Source: JANLSE01 sp038214135 (GTDB taxonomy: Bacteria; Chloroflexota; Chloroflexia; Chloroflexales; Roseiflexaceae). From it: 21,864 nucleotides of DNA. Shown here piece after piece: positions 7,006 to 13,889 of the stretch; position 1 is the first letter of the stretch, and each line of letters opens with the position of its first letter. The stretch spans positions 1 to 21,864 of the forward strand of contig JBBQSD010000108.1 in the NCBI GenBank assembly GCA_038214135.1. The letters run 5' to 3'. The notes beneath the pieces were generated by a model. That model worked only from the letters and a program-made list of their open reading frames with translations. It searched no databases and was not told the origin of the DNA. A program made the position numbers and the translations under genes.

Positions 7006-8253
7006 TCACCGATTAATCTGGCGGCGCCAGAGATCCAGTAGCGTGCTAACAACATCACCGGTTGGCGTCTGAACCTGTTGGGCGATATCGACCTTCACGC
7101 CATACGTTTTATATTTATTGAACGGGTTATTGGCATCGTTCGTTAGCAGCGGCACATTTGGATCAGCTGGCCGAAATCCATAGGATTGGAGTGCTAGTTC
7201 CTGGATCGGGCGCGAAAGTAGGAAATTGCGAAATTGGACTGCCGCAGCCCGTTGCTCTGGCGTTGTCCAGGGGGCATCAAGTACCGCATACGGATGATCG
7301 CTAAACATTGTCGCGGGTGGATAATAGATCTTGATATCCTGGCCCCAACGCCCTTGTGCTGCCTGAATATTCTCGATCGCGACATTCTCATACACTGCAA
7401 CGACATCGTATTTGCTTGGGCCAAACTGAACCATGTTAGTCATGAATGTGCCGGTACTATCGCCAAACTCGAGAACGGCTGTTTCGACTTCGAGCAGCCA
7501 CTTCTGGAAGGCCGGATCGGTGATATCCGCCGACGTGAGGCCGCTGCTCTTATTATGATAGGCATAGGCCAGTAGCATGAGCGTCTGAGCGCCGCTATTC
7601 GATGTCAGCGGTGAGGTGTGGCCAAATTTGACGAAGCCCCATTGTTGCGCCTGGGTATATTCAGGCGAGCCAACCGCAAAGCCACGTTGTTCAGCGACAC
7701 CAACCCAACCTTTTGGGTTTGCTAGCGCACGATGGAGTGTATCCCAGAATGTGCTCGTGTCGTCGCCCCACAACACCCTGGCGCGTTGTTCCCATGCCAC
7801 AATCACAAGTGGCGTTAATGCGAGTGGTTGGGGAGCGGCATCGCCAGCGGCAATGATGTTTGGTTGATTGGGGTGGCGGGCGGCCCATTCGGTGCGGAGG
7901 AGTTCGACCCACATACTGCTGGCGGGGCTAATTACGGTTGGTTGGCCATCCTCGCCCCATTGCTCCTGTGCCGTACGCAGGGGAATAGCACGGGAACCGA
8001 TTCCGCGTAATTCGACCTGGATCGGTCGACGGCCCTCGCGTGGGTTGGTGGCTTCAAAACGCTTTACCGCATCTTCCAGCCATTCCTTTTTTTCGGTCCC
8101 ATACCATATATTCACGATCACAGGTTCGGCAGCAGGGCCGATTGCGATTGGAACGGGTACATAGCCAATCGGCCCGAACGTGACGCTGGCGATTACCGCA
8201 ACCAGGGCAATCGCCAGATAACCAAATCCGATCAGGCGGGTGATGTTTTTCAT
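7006..8253 (-). CDS. Membrane-anchored solute-binding-like protein without VWA domain
   Basis: A 415-residue paralogue of the binding domain in the two flanking proteins. A hydrophobic segment (about 6-27) with no lipobox cysteine suggests a signal anchor rather than a lipid anchor. Shared landmarks are FGHTSP (210-215), SDHPYAVLDAPW (318-329) and FRPADPNVPL (360-369). It ends after LLDLWRRQINR, the helix that in the neighbours (KIWVQNKKR, SVWAQNRKR) leads directly into the VWA domain, so it is a binding domain alone. ATG 8253 follows a GGGAG by 12 bases, longer than usual; an ATG at 8263 is better placed but in another frame. Gaps are 33 and 30 bases to its neighbours, consistent with one operon. 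It could be a ligand-binding or regulatory partner of the VWA proteins. Confidence 0.85.
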   Translation of the reverse strand: MKNITRLIGFGYLAIALVAVIASVTFGPIGYVPVPIAIGPAAEPVIVNIWYGTEKKEWLEDAVKRFEATNPREGRRPIQVELRGIGSRAIPLRTAQEQWGEDGQPTVISPASSMWVELLRTEWAARHPNQPNIIAAGDAAPQPLALTPLVIVAWEQRARVLWGDDTSTFWDTLHRALANPKGWVGVAEQRGFAVGSPEYTQAQQWGFVKFGHTSPLTSNSGAQTLMLLAYAYHNKSSGLTSADITDPAFQKWLLEVETAVLEFGDSTGTFMTNMVQFGPSKYDVVAVYENVAIENIQAAQGRWGQDIKIYYPPATMFSDHPYAVLDAPWTTPEQRAAAVQFRNFLLSRPIQELALQSYGFRPADPNVPLLTNDANNPFNKYKTYGVKVDIAQQVQTPTGDVVSTLLDLWRRQINR

Positions 8254-8286
8254 GCGGGCGCATAGCTCCCTTATTATCTGAATGCT

Positions 8287-9936
8287 CTAGAAATAGCGAC
8301 TGAGATTATCGAAGATCTGGCCAATATCGCCGGAACTGCCCTTGACCAGAATAGTCCGCGAGAAATCGACGATCTGCTGGAGTGCAACGGTATCCGCATC
8401 GGCACCATAGGCCACCGGGAAGATACTAATGTTGGATTCCTGGAAATCCTGCTTGAGTTGATCGATTGTCACAGTGCTGGAATTGTCCTGCCCATCACTG
8501 AGCAGCACAATCGCTTTGATCCGTTCATCACCGATAGCAGGGAGATCTTCCAGCGCTTGTTTACCGGCGATCAGGCCATCAAAGACAGCAGTTTTGCCTT
8601 CGGCCTGTAGGCCCTGAATAGCGTCGCCGAGTCTGATGCGGTTCTCACTAAGCAATGTTGGTGGTACAAGCAGCGTCGCACTTGATGAGAAGACGACAAG
8701 GCCAACCCGATCTTCGGGCAGAATTCGTGCAAGAAAAGTCTCTAAACCGGCCTTGGCCTGCTCGATCTTATTATCATCGTTCATGGAGCCAGAAATATCG
8801 ACAACCAACAGAATATCGGCACGCTTGCGGTTCTGTGCCCAAACACTTTTCGCAGTGACAATTACCTCGGCTGGTGGAATCGGTAGGACGCTCTGTACAC
8901 CCTGTGGTTGTACACCAAAGGCTGGGCTGATTGGATCGGCGAGTGGCACATTCACATTCGCTGGCCGAAAGCCATAGCTCATGGCGAGTTGCTGGCTTTC
9001 GGGTGTGAACAGGAAATTATAGAATGCCTCGGCTGCCTTGCGCTCCTCTGGCGATGCGCTCGACATAACAATAAATGGATTATCGTGCCAGAAGGTTCCT
9101 TCGCGCGGGTAGATTGCGACGAGAGGTGTTGATGGGTTCTTGTTCTTATTGAAATCGATCAGCGTAATTTCTTCCATTGGGAAGGCCGAGATATAGCTCA
9201 TGCCAAACTTCTGCATGTTATCGCTGAACACCAGGGTATTATAGCCATAGTGCTTGATACCCTTGCCAAGATCACGGATAAATTGCTGGCTCTTGGGATT
9301 CTGAATATCGGCAGTGGTCAAGTCGCGCTGTTTGCCGACAGCGGCATAGAATTCGGCCAGAAGAGTGGAGAGCGCCGACGTACTGATTTCGGGGTCGGTA
9401 TGGCCCCAGGTGAAGCGGCCCCATTCGGGGTGCCCATAGCTACCCCAGCCCTTTGGATCATTGATCAGCGCCAACATGTCGGACCAACCAATCGCCTTGT
9501 TTGGCCAACCGAGTGCCTCGGCCATTGGTTTCCACATCGAGATCACAACTGGTGTGAGCACCAGCGACTGATTCGAAACAGCAATATTCTGATTGCCCGT
9601 TTCGTATTTGAGCACTTCCAGCCATGTGGAGGCCGATGGCGACCAGACGGTTGGCTTGAGGCTGCCATTCTTGATTTCGGTGCGGGCAGCACCGCTAGAT
9701 TTGTTCACCCCTTCAACAAAGGCGACCTGATCGCCAATTTTTGTGCGCGAATTATTGAAGACAGTGATACGTTCCTTCAGCCAGGTTTCTTTTTCTGGGC
9801 TGTAGGCAATGGTGATCTTGAGCGCATTTGATGGTGGTTGGGGCGTGCCATTGCTGCCATTCCCGTTGCTATCGGTACAAGCAGCCAGAATCGGTAGCAG
9901 GAACAAAAATAATAGAGGGGCTGATATTCGTCGCAT
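8287..9936 (-). CDS. Surface lipoprotein: solute-binding-protein fold fused to a VWA domain (first of the operon)
   Basis: A 549-residue lipoprotein with lipobox LAAC and C20 as the lipidated residue, then a Ser/Gly/Asn/Pro spacer to about 37. The solute-binding-like domain spans about 38-370 (WGHTDP 177-182, TFWHDNPF 281-288, GFRPANVNVP 322-331). The VWA domain runs about 373-549 with MIDAS residues D380-I-S382-G-S384, T449 and D481. I chose ATG 9936 because it begins the signal peptide and has AAGGGAG 9 bases upstream; the open frame extends to 10056 but the extra 40 residues look like leader DNA. It is the first gene of the row and divergent from the polyprenyl-synthase-like gene. Sequence similarity to the protein at 5275-6975 over both domains indicates duplication. 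Chloroflexota are mostly considered single-membraned, so it would face outward. Confidence 0.9.
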   Translation of the reverse strand: MRRISAPLLFLFLLPILAACTDSNGNGSNGTPQPPSNALKITIAYSPEKETWLKERITVFNNSRTKIGDQVAFVEGVNKSSGAARTEIKNGSLKPTVWSPSASTWLEVLKYETGNQNIAVSNQSLVLTPVVISMWKPMAEALGWPNKAIGWSDMLALINDPKGWGSYGHPEWGRFTWGHTDPEISTSALSTLLAEFYAAVGKQRDLTTADIQNPKSQQFIRDLGKGIKHYGYNTLVFSDNMQKFGMSYISAFPMEEITLIDFNKNKNPSTPLVAIYPREGTFWHDNPFIVMSSASPEERKAAEAFYNFLFTPESQQLAMSYGFRPANVNVPLADPISPAFGVQPQGVQSVLPIPPAEVIVTAKSVWAQNRKRADILLVVDISGSMNDDNKIEQAKAGLETFLARILPEDRVGLVVFSSSATLLVPPTLLSENRIRLGDAIQGLQAEGKTAVFDGLIAGKQALEDLPAIGDERIKAIVLLSDGQDNSSTVTIDQLKQDFQESNISIFPVAYGADADTVALQQIVDFSRTILVKGSSGDIGQIFDNLSRYF

Positions 9937-10006
9937 TGGTCTGGCTCCCTTATTCCCGGATGAACGCTGAATGCTAAATGCCATGCCTCGTATGATTACA
10001 TACTGG

Positions 10007-10018
10007 TATTGTACAATA
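10007..10018. promoter_or_regulatory. Perfect 12-base palindrome in the divergent promoter region
   Basis: TATTGTACAATA reads the same on both strands and contains a TACAAT (-10-like) in each direction. It lies in the 165-base gap between the divergent SBP-VWA operon (start 9936) and the polyprenyl-synthase-like gene (start 10102). A second -10-like TATAAA for the plus-strand gene is at 10029-10034. Neither has a good -35. It could be a shared operator or simply overlapping promoters. Confidence 0.35.
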
Positions 10019-10101
10019 GACGCAAACCTATAAAATGAGTTGCAACGAACAATCATGGATGATCATGGAGTTCGTTTGAACAACGACAGAAAGTGACGAT
10101 C

Positions 10102-11013
10102 ATGGCTACACTTCCCATCCCATCAATACTTGGCCCTGATCTTGCCGAAGTTGAGCGTGCAATTGCCGAACGCCTGCACCGGCGGCCAATGGTCGAGCAG
10201 ATTGCGGCACCCTATGCACAGACGAGTGGCCCACGTCTTCGTGCAGCATTGGTTCTGCTCTCTGCACAGATCGGCAATTACCAGCTTGATCGAACGATCC
10301 ATGCGGCAACGGCAGTCGAACTTATCCAGGCCGCTTCACGAATGCACGATAGCTTGGTTGATCCATTAGCCCGGCGACACGATGCTGTTTCGGATTGGCC
10401 AGGAATGTATGGCAATGTCGCTCTCATGGTTGGCGATTACCTGTTTGCACTCGCAGCCTCCGAGATGGCACTTGCGCCAGATGCGCGGATTATTGGATAT
10501 TACTCACGCAGCGTGATGGCCTTTTGTGAAGCAGCACTCCTTCCAACACGAACGCTCGATCCAATTATTGCACGTCAGCAGTACTTCGATGGTATCGGGC
10601 ACAGCTCCGCTGTTCTGGTTGAATCTGCCTGCAAGGCTGGTGCTGTGTGCGGCGAACTCACCAGTGAGCAGATCGACGCATTGGGCCGCTTTGGGTATGC
10701 CCTTGGCCTTGCATTACGAATTAACGATGATGTTCTGGCCTTCCAAGCAGATGATTCAGTAGCGCTGCATAGCGGCAGTATCACCCTGCCATTGATCTAC
10801 GCAGCAGAAGCGAATCCGTCGCAGGGTATTGCGTTCTTGGAGCAGGATGCACACACAATCGTATCCGAAGTGCGGCGTTTGGGCGGGGATAGGCTAGCAA
10901 TGGCCGAAGGGTATCGCTATGCTGAACAAGCTATGGAGCATCTTATGGCATTACCGGAGGTTCCTGCACGGCATGCATTGGCAGCGATTACGGAAGCTCT
11001 ACGATCCAGTTGA
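10102..11013 (+). CDS. Polyprenyl synthetase-fold protein with degraded catalytic motifs
   Basis: A 303-residue protein of the trans-isoprenyl diphosphate synthase family; active members chain isopentenyl units onto an allylic diphosphate in the cytoplasm. The fold is clear: RLRAALVLLSAQ (45-56), ELIQAASRMHDSLVD (73-87), GDYLFALA (111-118), RINDDVLAF (206-214) and ITLPLIYA (227-234). Key residues are missing: the first Asp-rich motif is HDSLVD (83-87) instead of DDxxD, the second is NDDVLA with Ala where Asp is usual, the GKR lysine is Pro44, and the Lys before TLP is Ser226. It may be a non-catalytic partner, as in heteromeric synthases, or have another role. ATG 10102 is preferred; GTG 10093 is in frame, and neither has a strong ribosome site. 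It is the only plus-strand gene, divergent from the SBP-VWA operon. Confidence 0.82.
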   Translation: MATLPIPSILGPDLAEVERAIAERLHRRPMVEQIAAPYAQTSGPRLRAALVLLSAQIGNYQLDRTIHAATAVELIQAASRMHDSLVDPLARRHDAVSDWPGMYGNVALMVGDYLFALAASEMALAPDARIIGYYSRSVMAFCEAALLPTRTLDPIIARQQYFDGIGHSSAVLVESACKAGAVCGELTSEQIDALGRFGYALGLALRINDDVLAFQADDSVALHSGSITLPLIYAAEANPSQGIAFLEQDAHTIVSEVRRLGGDRLAMAEGYRYAEQAMEHLMALPEVPARHALAAITEALRSS

Positions 11014-11793
11014 TGTATATTTGCTGACACCAACCCGCCAGAATCCCAATGCAGCGAGGAAGAACAGGGTGGCGGCGAGCGGGGCGGCCCATGCCGCTGC
11101 TGCCGGTAGCCCATTGGGATCGCTGCGCCCCAGGATGAGCAGGCCGGCTGGGTAACTCGCAAATGCGACCGGCACCACAAATAAGAACACGCCCCTGATC
11201 CATTGGTTGAAGATACTCTGAGGATAGCATGTCATCTGTTGACCACCGGCAGTGAAAATATTGATGATCTCTGGAGTCTTGACCGTCCAGAAACACATGG
11301 CTGCGCCAATCATGAGGATGGCGATGAAGATCACGGCTCCCGAGGCGATTGTGACGGGAATGACCAACAGCCGTTCGGGTGTCCAGACGATATGTAGCGA
11401 TGTGAGCGCATAGATAAGCACTGCTGCTCCCTGGAATGTTCGCCCGAGCCGCCGCAATTGGAAATCCGAACACAGCACCTGGAAGAAACTCCCAAGTGGG
11501 CGCGTCAGCACCACATCAAAGTTACCCGTTTGAATCAGAGTGTCACAGCGATCAAAGCCACGCCCGGCCATTTCTGCAATGCTATAGGCGATTGAACTAA
11601 GCCCATACAGCAGCGCAACCTCTGCAATACCCCAGCCACCAATTGATTGAAAGCGCGAGAGCAACACGAATGTGACCGCAAACTCGATCCAGGTGAGCAG
11701 CCCAAATCCGGCCATATCCAGCCAGAAGGAGAGTTTGTACTGCATCTGGGAGCGGATACGGGCACCAATCAAGCGGAAGTAGAGGCTAGTCAT
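10999..11793 (-). CDS. ABC-2 family transporter membrane subunit (DUF990-like), second of a pair
   Basis: A 264-residue integral membrane protein with about six hydrophobic segments, of the ABC-2 family formerly called DUF990. Seen: the family-typical GNFDVVLTRPLGSFFQVL stretch after the second segment region, and a C-terminal hydrophobic hairpin. These proteins form the membrane part of ABC exporters. I chose ATG 11793 (AAGGA about 10 bases upstream, then MTSLYFRLIGARIRSQ, the usual polar start); the frame is open to 11841 but those 16 residues come from a duplicated spacer. It lies 76 bases after its partner at 11870-12658. Its last 15 bases overlap the 3' end of the convergent polyprenyl-synthase-like gene. 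The exported substrate is unknown. Confidence 0.85.
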   Translation of the reverse strand: MTSLYFRLIGARIRSQMQYKLSFWLDMAGFGLLTWIEFAVTFVLLSRFQSIGGWGIAEVALLYGLSSIAYSIAEMAGRGFDRCDTLIQTGNFDVVLTRPLGSFFQVLCSDFQLRRLGRTFQGAAVLIYALTSLHIVWTPERLLVIPVTIASGAVIFIAILMIGAAMCFWTVKTPEIINIFTAGGQQMTCYPQSIFNQWIRGVFLFVVPVAFASYPAGLLILGRSDPNGLPAAAAWAAPLAATLFFLAALGFWRVGVSKYTSTGS

Positions 11794-11804
11794 TCTTCTA
11801 TTCC

Positions 11805-11831
11805 TTGATTGCCGATTGTTTGATTGCCGAT
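11805..11831. repeat. Short direct repeat in the spacer between the two ABC-2 genes
   Basis: TTGATTGCCGAT occurs at 11805-11816 and again at 11820-11831, a period of 15 bases, followed by AT-rich TAATCAATAATCAACAATTG sequence. It looks like a local duplication. It creates the false N-terminal extension of the gene at 10999-11793. Confidence 0.6.
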
Positions 11832-11869
11832 GGATAATCAATAATCAACAATTGCTCATCTGCAATATA

Positions 11870-12658
11870 CTATCCACCCTGGATGACGATTTTCCGCATG
11901 GCTGCCCGCATTTGTACAAGCGCCATGCTGGTTAGAATAATTGCCCAACATGCTTGTAGCGCCAATGCCTGGGCGAGATGAACGCCCTGGAGTTTGCCAA
12001 GAAAGATTTCAATTGGCAGCCCGGCCACAGCCTGAAATGGTAAGAAACTAGCAATACTGGCCAGCCAGGGTGGGAAGAAGGCCAGTGGGATCAGAAAGCC
12101 AGAGAAGAACATGGTCACAATGCTGCCGACTGTCAGTATGCCGCTATCATCGAGCAACCAAAAGGCACTGGCATTCAGCAGGAAGCCATATGCTGCTGAG
12201 ATCAGTACGGCAAAGATGACCGAGATCGTGATCGCTGGCAGAGCTGCGAGTGCTGGCAATCGTGCCCCGAAGTACAAAATCCCGATCAGGTAGGTCAAAC
12301 TGCCGCGCATCAGCAGATTAAACAGCCGATCACCAAGTTGCTGGCTGAGCCAGTAGGCATAGAAATTCCAGGGTCGCATCAGATCAACAGCAACATCACC
12401 GCTGCGAATAGCCCGTGAGAGATCACCTGTTACCCAGGCACTGCCAACAGAAATGAGTGCCTGTGCGGCCCACAGATAGCTGATCGCATCACCGGCATCA
12501 TAGCCAGCCATACGTTCGCGCCCCTGATAGGCGGCCATATAGATCGAAGAAAGCATGGCTCCGAAGAATGCATTGGTCAGTAGGCCGCTCAGGAACGAGA
12601 TTCGGTAGGTGGTGGCCCGCCGAAAGGCCCGTAGCGCAACCTCATAGTAGAGCCGCAT
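11870..12658 (-). CDS. ABC-2 family transporter membrane subunit (DUF990-like), first of a pair
   Basis: A 262-residue membrane protein with about six hydrophobic segments and the same family pattern as its neighbour (RSGDVAVDLMRPWNFYAYWL, residues about 85-104, before a long hydrophobic half). GGGTGG 6 bases before ATG 12658 supports the start. Operons of this family normally run ATPase, membrane subunit, membrane subunit. Here the gene upstream is a sugar isomerase-like enzyme separated by a repeat, and no Walker-motif protein is encoded anywhere in the window. The pair must therefore borrow an ATPase from another locus or has lost it. The two subunits are divergent enough to form a heterodimer. 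Confidence 0.85.
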   Translation of the reverse strand: MRLYYEVALRAFRRATTYRISFLSGLLTNAFFGAMLSSIYMAAYQGRERMAGYDAGDAISYLWAAQALISVGSAWVTGDLSRAIRSGDVAVDLMRPWNFYAYWLSQQLGDRLFNLLMRGSLTYLIGILYFGARLPALAALPAITISVIFAVLISAAYGFLLNASAFWLLDDSGILTVGSIVTMFFSGFLIPLAFFPPWLASIASFLPFQAVAGLPIEIFLGKLQGVHLAQALALQACWAIILTSMALVQMRAAMRKIVIQGG

Positions 12659-12741
12659 TTGCCACCCTTTTGCTTACGTGATTGTGTGGAGGCACAAGGG
12701 TAGCATGGGCCTGGGGATTGGGGATCGGCCTTGGGGCGTAA

Positions 12742-12797
12742 CCTCACCCCGGCCCCTCTCCCGCCGGAAGAGGGTGCCTGCAGGGCGGGGTGCGGGA
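12742..12797. repeat. Dispersed C-rich repeat just after a stop codon; possible terminator
   Basis: It starts CCTCACCCCGGCCCCTCTCC and contains a hairpin with CCCTCT (12754-12759) and AGAGGG (12769-12774) arms, plus a second G-rich half. Its edge is 2 bases from the TAA stop of the isomerase-like gene at 12800. It is the same family as 4361-4398. Confidence 0.6.
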
Positions 12798-12799
12798 GA

Positions 12800-13633
12800 T
12801 TATACCAATGTATTGAGGTATTTAACGGCCTTGATGAAGCCTTCTTCTGGCGAAAATGAGCTATCCTCGTGTTCGACAGAGAGCACGCCATCGTAGCCGA
12901 TACCGCGCAGCGCAGAGATGAAATCGCCCCAGCGGATGCGCCCATAACCGGGTAGTGTGTAGCGCCACCAGCCATCGCCATTATAGCCAACCCGTGTGAG
13001 CCATGCCAGATTAACCGAGACATCCTTGGCATGCACATGGAAGATCCTCGATTGGAATTCCTCAACGGCGGCGATCACATCAATGCCCTGCCAATCCAGA
13101 TGCGATGGATCGAAGTTCAGGCCGAAGTTCTCTTCGGGAAGCACATCAAAGACCTGCCGCCAGTGTTCAAGATGCTGAATATTGGTGGCGAACCAGTTCT
13201 CAAGCGCAATTCGTACGCCCTGCTCGCCAGCTAGTTCCAGCAATGGGCGTATGGCAGCAGGCAGATCCTCGCGGATTGTCTGGGCTTTGCTCTTGCCTGG
13301 CTCTGGAAAGCCAGCAATCGTGCAGACGGTATCGACGCCCAGTTTGTGTGCTAGCCCAATCGCATTAGCGATGCTGGCCTTGGCTGCATCGGTGCGATCC
13401 CTTGGAAAGCCAACCACCTGTACATAGCAGGCTAAACTGGAGATCCGCACATCGTGTTGCTGCAGCAGCGCCTTGACTTCCGCAATCGTTTCGTCGCTTG
13501 TTGTGGCGGCATCGAGTGCTGCGCCAGGGGTTACATCAACTTCGAGTGCTTTTGCGCCAATCGAGGCGGCCCAGGGAATCAGTTCTGTCAGCGGTTGTTT
13601 GCGAACTGGCGCAGTAAGAATTCCGACGTGCAT
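12800..13633 (-). CDS. Sugar phosphate isomerase/epimerase-like TIM-barrel protein
   Basis: A 277-residue member of the xylose isomerase-like TIM-barrel family (AP_endonuc_2 type), which isomerises or epimerises sugars, keto-sugars or inositol derivatives with a divalent metal. The metal site is visible in the usual order: E145 (ALENW), D175 with H178 (NFDPSHL), H201 (HVHAKD) and E254 (SVEHED). No export signal, so cytoplasmic. The start ATG 13633 has a consensus AAGGAG 8 bases upstream; the frame is open to 13717 but the extra 28 residues are repeat-encoded. It lies downstream of the Gfo/Idh/MocA gene with a 256-base gap containing a strong hairpin and a tandem repeat, so cotranscription is possible but not assured. 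Such enzymes commonly pair with Gfo/Idh dehydrogenases in inositol or keto-glycoside breakdown. The exact substrate is unknown. Confidence 0.88.
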   Translation of the reverse strand: MHVGILTAPVRKQPLTELIPWAASIGAKALEVDVTPGAALDAATTSDETIAEVKALLQQHDVRISSLACYVQVVGFPRDRTDAAKASIANAIGLAHKLGVDTVCTIAGFPEPGKSKAQTIREDLPAAIRPLLELAGEQGVRIALENWFATNIQHLEHWRQVFDVLPEENFGLNFDPSHLDWQGIDVIAAVEEFQSRIFHVHAKDVSVNLAWLTRVGYNGDGWWRYTLPGYGRIRWGDFISALRGIGYDGVLSVEHEDSSFSPEEGFIKAVKYLNTLV

Positions 13634-13655
13634 AATATGTTCTCCTTTTGTGCTC

Positions 13656-13682
13656 ACTCGCGGCGCTCTGAGCGCCGCGAGT
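13656..13682 (-). promoter_or_regulatory. Strong hairpin upstream of the isomerase-like gene ribosome site
   Basis: A perfect 12-base stem (ACTCGCGGCGCT with its complement) closes a 3-base loop. On the minus strand it ends 22 bases before ATG 13633, directly ahead of the AAGGAG. No T-run follows, so it is not a standard terminator; it may shield the 5' end of a processed message, pause transcription, or be another mobile repeat. Confidence 0.55.
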
Positions 13683-13695
13683 AAGAGAAAATCTT

Positions 13696-13717
13696 TTGGG
13701 GGGCCTGCGGCCCCCAA
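13696..13717. repeat. GC-rich hairpin (GGGGGCC/GGCCCCC)
   Basis: A 7-base stem, loop TGC, extended by TT/AA across one extra G. It lies between the 12-base hairpin and the tandem repeat in the gap 13634-13889. I recall similar TTTTGGGGGG...CCCCCAA blocks as dispersed repeats in Chloroflexia genomes; this could not be searched. Confidence 0.5.
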
Positions 13718-13730
13718 GCCCCCAACCGAC

Positions 13731-13816
13731 GCGTGCCAGAAGGAACTGCTTAAAGCCTGTGGCCCCGACTGGCGCGTGCCAGAAGGAACTGCTTAAAGCC
13801 TGTGGCCCCGAAGCCC
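13731..13816. repeat. Tandem repeat, two 43-base units plus a degenerate third
   Basis: Two head-to-tail units (13731-13773 and 13774-13816) begin GCGTGCCAGAAGGAACTGCT and are identical over their first 38 bases or so. A decayed piece (GTGTGCCAGAG) follows near 13827. There are only two good copies and no spacers, so this is not CRISPR. It lies between the Gfo/Idh stop and the isomerase-like gene and encodes nothing recognisable. Confidence 0.8.
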
Positions 13817-13889
13817 CTGCTAATGGTGTGCCAGAGTAAGCAGATCATCTTGTATCTCTATGGCCCATAACATCTTGCGTCTCTACGGC

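Noticed and set aside
8054..8263. ATG at 8263 better spaced from GGGAG than the ATG of the SBP-only gene
   Set aside because: It opens a different frame of 69 codons with no similarity to its paralogues, while the frame from 8253 is full-length and homologous to both neighbours.
10055..10096. Thirteen-codon open frame ending just before the polyprenyl-synthase-like start
   Set aside because: It has no ribosome site, ordinary composition and no regulatory codon bias, so a leader peptide cannot be supported.
12589..13065. Minus-strand open frame of 158 codons across the isomerase end, repeat and ABC-2 start
   Set aside because: It overlaps two well-supported genes in another frame and crosses a dispersed repeat.
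13731..13840. Direct repeats considered as a CRISPR array
   Set aside because: Units are contiguous with no unique spacers, there are only two good copies, and no cas gene is in the window.
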